Source of the DNA: JBEKHT01 sp049511715
GTDB lineage: Bacteria; Chloroflexota; Anaerolineae; Anaerolineales; RBG-16-64-43
Direction: 5' to 3'
Length of the DNA: 64,000 bases
NCBI GenBank assembly: GCA_049511715.1
Contig: JBEKXU010000001.1
Coordinates: forward strand, 1-64,000
The notes beneath the pieces are model-generated. The model did no database searches. It was given only the letters and a program-made list of their open reading frames with translations, and was not told where the DNA came from. How positions within the stretch are numbered: position 1 is the first letter of the stretch; each line of letters opens with the position of its first letter. Below, piece by piece: positions 8,839 through 15,765 of this stretch. Made by a program: the position numbers and the translations under genes.

Positions 8839-9098
8839 AAGCAGCCATGCCCTCGCCGAGCGGCGAATCTAATCCCAGAAGGCTCTTGGGAACCCGGCAG
8901 CCCCCCTCACAATTTGCCCGCCAAGACAATCACATCCGGAGGCTCAGCCAGAAAACAACAGCGGCAATTGTCGTGCCAAAGTTCCTCCATTGTCAATACG
9001 TGCCCCAGCCGTGCCTACCCTCCACGTCGAATGCCGGATGCTTTCATCGTCAGAGAGATATTCACAGCCTGGGGGGTGATTTCGGTTCCACACCGAAA

Positions 9099-9158
9099 GC
9101 CCCCACGGCTGTGCTCCCAATCCGCAGGTTGTGGGTTCAAGTCCCGCCAGGGGCGCTA
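9099..9158 (+). pseudogene. 5'-truncated tRNA-like remnant, copy C, beside an integrase relic
   Basis: The 3' part is a clean tRNA end: CAATCCGC (anticodon-stem 3' side), AGGTT variable loop, T-stem GTGGG / CCCGC around TTCAAGT, then CAGGGGC, G and CTA in place of CCA. The D-arm is missing. A hairpin (TTTCGGT 9080-9086 with ACCGAAA 9092-9098) lies immediately upstream and a second one (about 9161-9184) downstream. Together with the adjacent recombinase remnant this looks like an integration junction. Confidence 0.65.
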
Positions 9159-9160
9159 GG

Positions 9161-9184
9161 TCTGTAAGCCTCCTGGCTTACGGA
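9161..9184. repeat. Hairpin just downstream of tRNA-like copy C
   Basis: TCTGTAAGCC pairs with GGCTTACGGA around TCCT, with one G-T wobble in a 10-bp stem. No T-tract follows. Confidence 0.55.
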
Positions 9185-9213
9185 CCGTGTCCGGAAGGCT
9201 CCCCGACGCTCTG

Positions 9214-9241
9214 GAGAGGCGGCCGTGACGGGTCGTCTCTC
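9214..9241. repeat. Second copy of the GAGAGGCGACC hairpin
   Basis: GAGAGGCGGCC (9214-9224) pairs with GGTCGTCTCTC (9231-9241). Compared with the perfect hairpin at 1068-1109 two positions differ, and both become G-U wobble pairs in RNA, so pairing is preserved. CTATTTCTT follows on the plus strand, so a weak plus-strand terminator is possible. Confidence 0.6.
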
Positions 9242-9580
9242 TATTTCTTCCGCCTCCAGCAACGGTTGCACATCGTCTGGCCCCAGCGTGGCTGTGCAGT
9301 GCTCCAGCATCGCCAACGAGCTCCATTCGCCTTGCAGTTGTGCCACTCGAGATGGCATCCCCGATCGAATGGCATGGGTCGCCGCTCCGCGCCGGATGTC
9401 ATGCGCCGTGAATGGAATGCCAGAACTTTTGGCCAGGTGCTTGAAGTTAGCCTTGAGGCCATCGACCGTCAAGGGCTCGTTGGAGCGTGTGTTGATAAAG
9501 ACTGTCTGCTGAGTCATGATCCGGGTGACAAGGATGAGGGGCTGCTTGGACCCATGACCGAACCCCTCGTGCTCCCACTT

Positions 9581-9954
9581 TCAATGAGGGCTACCCAGGA
9601 TGGAAATGAACCCATACATGGGCACGAGAGTGGGTGAAACTCTCACTGGCGGTAATCAAATGCGTAGCCGCCTGGATACGGCGCAGGTGGCTTGCGCCTC
9701 CGGGCCGGCCTGGGACCTGCCCTAAACCGGAAACAGGGGGCCAACCTTAAACTCCCGAGTGCGAGGACGGCAGCGGCTGGCGGTACGGCAGATTTGCTAT
9801 TCCTCCTGTCTTCCGCGTCTTGCGCATGAGTTGAGATCATGGTCTATCCATCAGGATCCTTCTCAATCGCATGATCATATGGGGCAGCTGGTTTGGCCGC
9901 CTCCCGAAAAGCGTGTTCGGGCACCCGCTGGGCGATCCGAGGTTGGAAACAAAA
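9581..9954. other. Gene-free stretch
   Basis: No supported coding sequence. A small hairpin (CCCGAA 9903-9908 with TTCGGG 9916-9921) precedes the terminator at 9955. Confidence 0.4.
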
Positions 9955-9986
9955 GCTTCCCCGCCCCCTTCGGGGGGAGGGGAAGC
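9955..9986 (-). terminator. Intrinsic terminator of the lipoprotein gene
   Basis: GCTTCCCC and GCCCCC fold back on GGGGG-A-GGGGAAGC around a TTCG loop. On the minus strand the stem is followed by TTTTGTTT. It lies 73 bp past the stop codon at 10060. Confidence 0.8.
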
Positions 9987-10059
9987 AAACTGCCAGAGAG
10001 GTTATGGTTAGAGCGCGGCCCCATCCACCGGATCTGGCGCTGCAGCGCAGGGAGGGCCA

Positions 10060-10968
10060 CTATTTTGGCTGCGGCGGTGCCGGGGTGGGGGTGGGCTTCC
10101 CAAAGAAGATGGGGGGAATGGGAATGATAGGAGCACGGATTAGGGTTGGGTGGGGGATCGGCCTAGGGGTCGCAGTAGGTTCCAATTGAAAGCCGCCGGG
10201 TGCCGCAGGAGGCTGCTGCTCGATGAGAAGGGGATACCATCCGAAATACCCCCCCCAGTAGTTGCCAGCGCTCCCCCCGATTATTATCATATAGTTGATG
10301 CCGCACTTTAGCGTAAAGGGAGTACCCTGGGCCACCGTCTGGGTGCCAGCAGAGTCAAAGTTAAGGTCCATCGAACTGCCAAGAGAAGCAACGGTCATGG
10401 ACTGAAATTGACCGGCCGAGTTATAGGTGAAGATATCTGCTTCCCATACGATCCAAAAGGGCGTGGGCCTGACGGCCGTTATGGAGACTGAAAAAGAATC
10501 TACCTCTACCGGCTTGGTGCAGTCCGTAGTGTACAAGATGCCGTTGGAAATCGGCGGGCTACCGGTCCAAAAGATACTAATGTCACTTATATCGCTAGGG
10601 CTAGGCGTAGGGGTTCCGACAATGGGAAGGGGTCCGGGACCAGCGGTGGGGCCTAGGCGAAAAAGAACGGCGCGGTGACTTGACGGGGCTGAGGCCGTGC
10701 TGGTCATAAGAAAACTCACTATTTGTCTTGGCCTCAGGGTTGGCAGGCTGAGAATGGACGGGGGACTGACCGTTCCGTAAGCCTGCGCTTGGGTAGGAGT
10801 AGCAGGCACCGGCGAGCTGGCTGTACTAATCATCGGCCCCGCGATCTTGGTGGCAGTAGGACTGACCCCGGAGCTGCCTCCATTGGTAGGCAGGTTACAA
10901 GCCAACGGCCCGAGAGCCAACATAGTCAGAACGCTCACCCAGCGAACGAACTCTTTTCGTGTGTGCAT
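10060..10968 (-). CDS. Putative lipoprotein, unknown function
   Basis: The 302-residue product has a hydrophobic N-terminus ending in a lipobox-like PLAC followed by NLPT, so the mature protein should be lipid-anchored at Cys24. The next ~100 residues are Ser/Thr/Pro-rich. A globular part (about 125-255) is rich in beta-strand-forming residues and contains two Cys, and the C-terminus is strongly proline-rich, ending in a PTPAPPQPK tail. I recognise no domain. The same ACNLPT lipobox context occurs in the G1 peptidase at 11964-12806, suggesting shared origin of the signal region. A terminator follows at 9955-9986. Confidence 0.7.
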   Translation of the reverse strand: MHTRKEFVRWVSVLTMLALGPLACNLPTNGGSSGVSPTATKIAGPMISTASSPVPATPTQAQAYGTVSPPSILSLPTLRPRQIVSFLMTSTASAPSSHRAVLFRLGPTAGPGPLPIVGTPTPSPSDISDISIFWTGSPPISNGILYTTDCTKPVEVDSFSVSITAVRPTPFWIVWEADIFTYNSAGQFQSMTVASLGSSMDLNFDSAGTQTVAQGTPFTLKCGINYMIIIGGSAGNYWGGYFGWYPLLIEQQPPAAPGGFQLEPTATPRPIPHPTLIRAPIIPIPPIFFGKPTPTPAPPQPK

Positions 10969-11272
10969 GAAGGCTTCTTATCCTTGAACGAGAAACAGGG
11001 TCGTTTGGTGAAAACGACTTCCATGCTCGCTGCCTGGCATTCGTCAGGACGCATGTTGCCTGAAAAAGCATTCACCGGACGGCATTTCCTGAGGGAACCA
11101 GACCCATCGCCAGCTCTTCGCCGCCCGTAGTACCCTTCCAACCGATCCCCCAACTTCCCTATCGCTGCCCAAGCTATTATCGGGGTCATGTGCCCCCCGC
11201 GCAACTGCCTGAAACTCCCTCATCCAAGGCCGCTCCCTGTGCGGAGCAGACTTCGAGAACTCGTTTCAATTC
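10969..11272. other. Intergenic stretch between divergent genes
   Basis: This should hold the promoters of the minus-strand lipoprotein and of the plus-strand frame at 11273. I can identify no clear -35/-10 pair and no other gene. Confidence 0.35.
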
Positions 11273-11749
11273 GTGTTGGCTGAGCACAGGCAAGCGTCCC
11301 GTTTCCAAGCGGGGCATCCTTGCAGATTTCCCAAAGGTTTTCCCGACAAACCCGGTGGCCGGCCCAAAGTGATCTCGAATGTTTCCAAGGAACGATTGGC
11401 TGCTCCTGTTGATCCGAAAGATCTGAACAGCATGACTGGAGCCGAAGGGGTGACGCAATCGCTGCTTGTCCAAGCGGTCAAGGGAAATATCTCTGCCGGC
11501 AGAGAACCGCGCGAAGCGACCAAATGGGGCGCAACGCGTCGGATCACAGGCAGCGTGATTGTGCCCATCCGTGAGGTCGTTGTCGAACTGTCCCAAGGAG
11601 AATTGTGGTCCAAAGATCCAATGGAATTGGCGCCGGGTGAAAGGCCTCCGCTGATTGTGATTGATCTTCTCAAACGAGCCGGCGATTGGCATATACCCGA
11701 CGATCTGAAGAGTCAGCAGGGCAAGGATCAAAGGGACAAGGGCGAGTGA
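11273..11749 (+). CDS. Hypothetical protein, possibly a gene remnant
   Basis: A 158-residue frame whose codons show a clear excess of G at the first position, as in real genes, and which is followed 43 bp later by a good plus-strand terminator (11793-11813). It starts at a TTG without a convincing ribosome-binding site, so the true 5' end may be missing. No domain or signal peptide is recognised. A codon-aligned 199-residue frame on the opposite strand (11186-11785) begins with a hydrophobic segment and is the main alternative; the terminator favours the plus strand. Confidence 0.35.
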   Translation: MLAEHRQASRFQAGHPCRFPKGFPDKPGGRPKVISNVSKERLAAPVDPKDLNSMTGAEGVTQSLLVQAVKGNISAGREPREATKWGATRRITGSVIVPIREVVVELSQGELWSKDPMELAPGERPPLIVIDLLKRAGDWHIPDDLKSQQGKDQRDKGE

Positions 11750-11792
11750 ACGTGCAAGATTGAACTGACCATTGAGGCATGGCAATCAATCG

Positions 11793-11822
11793 GGCCGGGT
11801 GATAAACCCGGCCTTCTACTTT
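11793..11822 (+). terminator. Intrinsic terminator
   Basis: GGCCGGGT (11793-11800) pairs with ACCCGGCC (11806-11813) around GATAA, followed by TTCTACTTT. It ends the plus-strand frame at 11273-11749. Confidence 0.75.
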
Positions 11823-11963
11823 CCCATCGGGGGTCGGTTGATCAGTGGATGAAAGTGTCCATAATCGGATAGGCAACGATAAGCCGTGAACTCGATCCAG
11901 GGTATACTGCCAACTCCGGAATATCGGAATATTGGATTAGGAAAACGGGAGAAAACCAGGGAC

Positions 11964-12806
11964 ATGAATCCGCAGCGTTTATCTCTCATCCTCAGCAGCA
12001 TCTTGTTTATGATTATTCCGGTAGCCTGCAACCTTCCCACTGCCATTGCTGCAACCTCGGAAGCAGTTACCAACCCAACCCAGTCAGTCAGCACGGCTGC
12101 CGCACCAACCCAGCCAGTAAGCCCAGCTGCCGCACCAACTCAGCCGGTCAGCACAGCCATCTCGGCCACCCCGAAAGTGAATACACCCGATTGGTCAGGC
12201 TATGTGGCTAAGGGAGACACGTTCACGTCGGTGGAGGCCACATGGCAGCAGCCGACTGTGACCTGCCCGGTCAGCAATGCCAGGGTAGCATTCTGGGTTG
12301 GGTTGGACGACGGCCCAACCATCGAACAGGCCGGCACGTCGGGCGTCTGCAATGGTTTGACCGCGAGCTACCACGCGTGGTGGATGATGTTCGTCAAAGG
12401 GAACACCAAGACCCAGAGCCTATTCCCTGTGTCTCCTGGTGACACGATCTCCTCCTCGGTCCACTATATCAATGGGATGTATGCACTCCAGGTGACGGAC
12501 AAAACCAGCGGCCAAACTTCATCCTCCCTGCAACCGTGCAATGCCGTCTGCGCGCGTTCCACCGCAGAATGGATTGTCGAGGCACCCGCCGTAAAGAGTG
12601 GCGGCTTGTACCCGCTGGCGAACTATTCAACCGTGAAATTTACGGAACCTAAAGCTGGAACCGGCAGTAAGACAGGCGGTATTTCGGCATTCAACGACGT
12701 AAAATATATCATGGTCCAAAAAGGCACCCTGCTGTCAGCACCAGGTGACTTGGCGGCCGGCAGCAAAGGGACGATGTTCACGGTCACCTGGCATGCTGTC
12801 CAGTAG
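11964..12806 (+). CDS. Secreted G1-family glutamic endopeptidase (eqolisin-like), lipoprotein
   Basis: I start at the ATG at 11964, which begins a typical signal (MNPQRLSLIL) ending in a PVAC lipobox. Residues 30-65 hold TQPVS-x-AAAP repeats. The rest matches peptidase G1 (A4/scytalidoglutamic peptidase fold): WSGYVA, ATWQQPTV, FWVGLDD, then EQAGT with the catalytic Gln, YHAWWMM, VSPGDTI and TAEWIVE with the catalytic Glu. These acid-active proteases are best known in fungi but occur in some bacteria and archaea. Both catalytic residues are present, so activity is likely. It would act outside the cell, tethered to the membrane. The gene lies just before tRNA-like copy D. Confidence 0.85.
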   Translation: MNPQRLSLILSSILFMIIPVACNLPTAIAATSEAVTNPTQSVSTAAAPTQPVSPAAAPTQPVSTAISATPKVNTPDWSGYVAKGDTFTSVEATWQQPTVTCPVSNARVAFWVGLDDGPTIEQAGTSGVCNGLTASYHAWWMMFVKGNTKTQSLFPVSPGDTISSSVHYINGMYALQVTDKTSGQTSSSLQPCNAVCARSTAEWIVEAPAVKSGGLYPLANYSTVKFTEPKAGTGSKTGGISAFNDVKYIMVQKGTLLSAPGDLAAGSKGTMFTVTWHAVQ

Positions 12807-12810
12807 GTGA

Positions 12811-12837
12811 TGGATGGGAACCATGGTTGCCCATCCA
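12811..12837 (+). terminator. Hairpin after the G1 peptidase, weak terminator
   Basis: TGGATGGG and AACC pair with GGTT and CCCATCCA, with one bulged G. No T-tract follows, so Rho-independent termination is uncertain. Confidence 0.4.
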
Positions 12838-12970
12838 GGGGATACAACTTAGCGGCTATTTCGGGAAACAGGTAACAGATCCTCATAAAGCCTAGAAGCA
12901 AGCAAAACACAATGTCGAGGTAGGGATGACTCTTGCGGGCCACCTCCCTCATAGAACCGAAGCCATTTGA

Positions 12971-13050
12971 GCCTCGGTTCGTGCATTTGGTAGCGAGCTC
13001 CGGACTTCTGATCCCGCAGGTTCAAGGTTCAAGTCTCGCCCGAGGCACCT
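12971..13050 (+). pseudogene. tRNA-Arg(UCU)-like sequence, copy D, the most complete copy
   Basis: The acceptor strands GCCTCGG (12971-12977) and CCGAGGC (13040-13046) pair at all seven positions, followed by A and CCT. The anticodon arm CCGGA-CTTCTGA-TCCCG has four of five pairs, with TCT as anticodon. The D-stem is poor and the T-stem CAAGG / CTCGC barely pairs although the TTCAAGT loop is kept. I read it as a decaying tRNA-Arg(UCU) gene or an integrase-copied end. An upstream inverted repeat (GAACCGAAGC with GCCTCGGTTC) matches that next to copy A. Confidence 0.6.
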
Positions 13051-13328
13051 CGCAGCCATGTAACGGGGTCAGAAAACTGGGCTTCCCTTCTCGCGGGCGA
13101 GCGCAGAAGTCCTGTGCGCGGCGGGTTCCTTGAAGGCCTCAGAGGTTGCCGGGGGGTTCACCGCAGTTGTTCCTTTCCTCGACTTGTCACTTCCTTGACA
13201 GCCTCGGGTGCTGAGGCAAGCCAGACATCGAGCTGCGCTGAACCCGATTCCAATGCATCATGGTTCGGTGCTAGAATCTTGGCGAGGACGCCCATACGGG
13301 ACCGCGGGAAGCGGCAGGAGGGGACACC

Positions 13329-13754
13329 ATGAGCATTGCGTTTCCGAGTGAGGCATGGCTGAAGGCTCTGATGGACCAGCTCAACCAGAGCCAAAAGTAC
13401 CGGGAGACGGGCAAGGATTGGGAAGGCGATATGTGCGTGGTTCTCGACCCCGACGGCACCCTCAAGGATCCCGTGGGCATGTACTTGGACTTGTGGCACG
13501 GTGCATGCCGTTCGGCGCGCGTCCTGGCCGCCGGGGAGACGCCGAAGGCCGCGTTTGTGTTGCGGGCGCCGTATTCCCGGTTTGTGGATGTTCTCCAGGG
13601 CAAGCTGGATCCCATCACAGCGATGATGAGCGGACGGCTTTCTGTGAAGGGCAACATGGCCGTCATGATGCGGAACATTCCGACGGTGCTGCAATTTGTC
13701 AAGGAGTGCCGGGCCTTGGACACCGATTTTGCCGGCGCGGTTCCCCGCGCCTGA
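13329..13754 (+). CDS. SCP2 sterol-binding domain protein
   Basis: This 141-residue protein is a stand-alone SCP2/alkyl-binding domain: an N-terminal helix with LNQSQKYRETGKDW, a central VVLDPDGTLKDPVGMYLDLWHG sheet region, and a helical end around GKLDPITAMMSGRLSVKGNM, the usual SCP2 signature. Such proteins bind hydrophobic or acyl ligands in the cytosol. A GCAGGAGGGG ribosome-binding site precedes the ATG. It is followed, co-directionally, by the aldehyde:ferredoxin oxidoreductase at 13896, so it may carry or present a hydrophobic substrate for that enzyme; this link is inference. Confidence 0.88.
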   Translation: MSIAFPSEAWLKALMDQLNQSQKYRETGKDWEGDMCVVLDPDGTLKDPVGMYLDLWHGACRSARVLAAGETPKAAFVLRAPYSRFVDVLQGKLDPITAMMSGRLSVKGNMAVMMRNIPTVLQFVKECRALDTDFAGAVPRA

Positions 13755-13895
13755 TCTCCCGGTTGGGCCCCGGCCGAACGTGCTGGGGCCGATCCTTCCG
13801 TCCCCTGATCTCGGATTCCTGCGGTTGCCTTGGGAACCGGCAATCTCGACGGGCGTGATCTTCTCGGCGCCTCGTCAGGCGCAAGGAGCTCGCTG

Positions 13896-15728
13896 ATGAA
13901 CGAGTTCTTTGGGCGCGTGCTGCGGGTTGATCTTACCTCGGGTCACCTGGGCGAATTTAGGGTCTCGGACGCCGACATCGCGAATTATCTGGGCGGTGCG
14001 AGTCTCGGGGCGCGCCTGCTTTACCCGCGTCTGCGATTGGATGCGGATCCCCTGGCATCCAGCTCCCCCCTGCTTTTCCTCACCGGCCCCCTGACCGGGA
14101 CCGCCGGCCCGAGTGTGGGACGCTGGGTGATCTGCGCCCGGTCTCCAGCGACCAGGTTGTGGGGTGAGTCCAATTGCGGCGGTTTTTTCGGCGCGGAGCT
14201 GCGCTTCGCGGGCTATGACGGGATCTGGTTGGAAGGGCAGGCCAGCGAGCCGATCTACCTCTCCATCAGTTCCAAGCAGGTTGAGATCCGTTCAGCCCGG
14301 CGCTTGTGGGGGAAGGCGGACACGTATCAAACGCAGGAGTTGATCAAGGAGGAGCTGGGTCGGCCCGGCGTGCGTGTCGCCTGCATTGGGAAGGCGGGAG
14401 AAGCGGGAAGCCCGCTGGCCGCGGTCCTGTGCGATCACGGCCGCGCGGCCGGACGGACCGGAATGGGCGCGATCATGGGGTCCAAGAACCTAAAGGCCAT
14501 TGCCGTCGAGGGGGACCGGGCGCTCCGCTATCAGGACGAGGAGGCCTTCGCTCAGCTGCGCTCCCAGACGAATCGCGACCTGAAGCAGAATGCCTTTGCT
14601 ACGGTGTGGCATGCTCTGGGAACCGCAGGGAGCCTCGACCTCCTTGATGTGCTCGGCCTCTTGCCCAAGCGCTACTACACTCGCGGCACCATGGAGGGGG
14701 TCGATCGAGTGAGTGGGTCGACCATGGCGGAAACCATCCTGACCGGACCGACGGCCTGTCATGCCTGCGTCATTGCCTGCGGCCGGAAGGTCCGGCTCGC
14801 CGACGGGGAGAAACGCAAGGGACCGGAGTACGAAACGATCGCCGGGTTCGGCCCCAATCTATTGATCGATGATCTGGCCGCGGTAACCCAGCTCGGCGAG
14901 ATATGCGATCGCCTGGGGTTCGACGTAATCAGCCTCTCCAATACCCTCGGTTTGGCCTACCTGATGTACTCGGAAGGGCTTTTGACCTCCAAGGATACGG
15001 GAGGGGTGGAACTGACCTGGGGCTCTGTCCCGGCGGCCTTCGAGATGTTGCGGCAGGCAGGAAAGGGAACGGGATTGGGGCCTCTCCTGGCGCAGGGCTC
15101 GAGGGCGCTGGCCCGAGCCTTCGGCGTTGAGAAGATGGCGAACCAGGTCAATGGGCTTGAGATGGCCTATCACGATCCCCGGGGAGGCTCAGGCATGGCC
15201 TTGGTGTATTCCACCTCGCCCCGGGGCGCCTGCCACAATCAGGGCCAGTACACCGACGTCGAGGTAGGCAACACCGTGGAAGAGCTGGGGATTGAGTTCT
15301 TGAGTCCACGCCAGATTGAAGGCAAAGCTAAGAATGTGGCCCGGCATCAGGACTGGACCACGGTTCTCAACAGCCTGGTCATGTGCATCTTTGCGATCGT
15401 CCCTCCGGGACAAGTCCTGCAGCTGACCCGGGCAGCGACTGGCTGGGAGGGGAACTTGGACGATTTCATGCGAGCGGGCGAGCGGGGCTGGAACCTGAAA
15501 CGGGCGATCAACTGCCGCCTGGGCCTGACGCCGACCACCTGCCGGCTGCCCGTGGAATTCAGCCGCCCTCTCCCTGACGGGGGAGCCGCGGGGTATGTCC
15601 CGGATTTTGATCAACTGGTCTCAGATTACAACGAGGTTCGAGGTTGGGACCCGTCCACGGGCAAGCCCCTGGCCGACACTTTGCGGCGCCTGGGACTGGC
15701 GGAGGCAGCCGCGGATCTGTGGGGCTGA
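13896..15728 (+). CDS. Tungsten-containing aldehyde:ferredoxin oxidoreductase family enzyme
   Basis: The ATG at 13896, preceded by AAGGAG, starts MNEFFGRVLRVDLTSG, the canonical AOR N-terminus; upstream codons are not conserved. The 610-residue length is typical. The [4Fe-4S] ligands are Cys288, Cys291 and Cys295 (CHACVIAC) and Cys497 (LVMCIFA), nearly the same spacing as in the Pyrococcus furiosus enzyme. The pterin-binding N-terminal domain and DxxGxC-like C-terminal segments are present. The reaction is reversible oxidation of aldehydes to carboxylates with ferredoxin, using a tungstobispterin cofactor; the exact aldehyde is unknown. It sits between an SCP2 protein and NnrDE. Confidence 0.93.
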   Translation: MNEFFGRVLRVDLTSGHLGEFRVSDADIANYLGGASLGARLLYPRLRLDADPLASSSPLLFLTGPLTGTAGPSVGRWVICARSPATRLWGESNCGGFFGAELRFAGYDGIWLEGQASEPIYLSISSKQVEIRSARRLWGKADTYQTQELIKEELGRPGVRVACIGKAGEAGSPLAAVLCDHGRAAGRTGMGAIMGSKNLKAIAVEGDRALRYQDEEAFAQLRSQTNRDLKQNAFATVWHALGTAGSLDLLDVLGLLPKRYYTRGTMEGVDRVSGSTMAETILTGPTACHACVIACGRKVRLADGEKRKGPEYETIAGFGPNLLIDDLAAVTQLGEICDRLGFDVISLSNTLGLAYLMYSEGLLTSKDTGGVELTWGSVPAAFEMLRQAGKGTGLGPLLAQGSRALARAFGVEKMANQVNGLEMAYHDPRGGSGMALVYSTSPRGACHNQGQYTDVEVGNTVEELGIEFLSPRQIEGKAKNVARHQDWTTVLNSLVMCIFAIVPPGQVLQLTRAATGWEGNLDDFMRAGERGWNLKRAINCRLGLTPTTCRLPVEFSRPLPDGGAAGYVPDFDQLVSDYNEVRGWDPSTGKPLADTLRRLGLAEAAADLWG

Positions 15729-15765
15729 CATTCCAGGGCGGGCGCGCACGGAAGAGGGTCTTGCG

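Larger units (their letters stand above)
9137..9580 (-). pseudogene. Tyrosine recombinase (phage-type integrase) C-terminal remnant
   Basis: The frame is open from 9580; an internal ATG lies at 9517. The portion encoded by about 9550-9233 resembles the catalytic end of tyrosine recombinases: VFINTRSNEPLT, then FTAHDIRRGAATHAIRSGM (the HxxR box) and a degraded MGH-like QGEWSS segment. The N-terminal core-binding domain, the first catalytic Arg region and a clear catalytic Tyr are absent, and the last ~30 codons look non-homologous. It is a dead fragment. It sits directly beside tRNA-like copy C, as expected for an integrase next to its attachment site. Confidence 0.7.

Noticed and set aside
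11186..11785. 199-codon minus-strand frame with an N-terminal hydrophobic segment
   Set aside because: Codon bias and the downstream terminator favour the plus-strand frame, though this one is not fully excluded.
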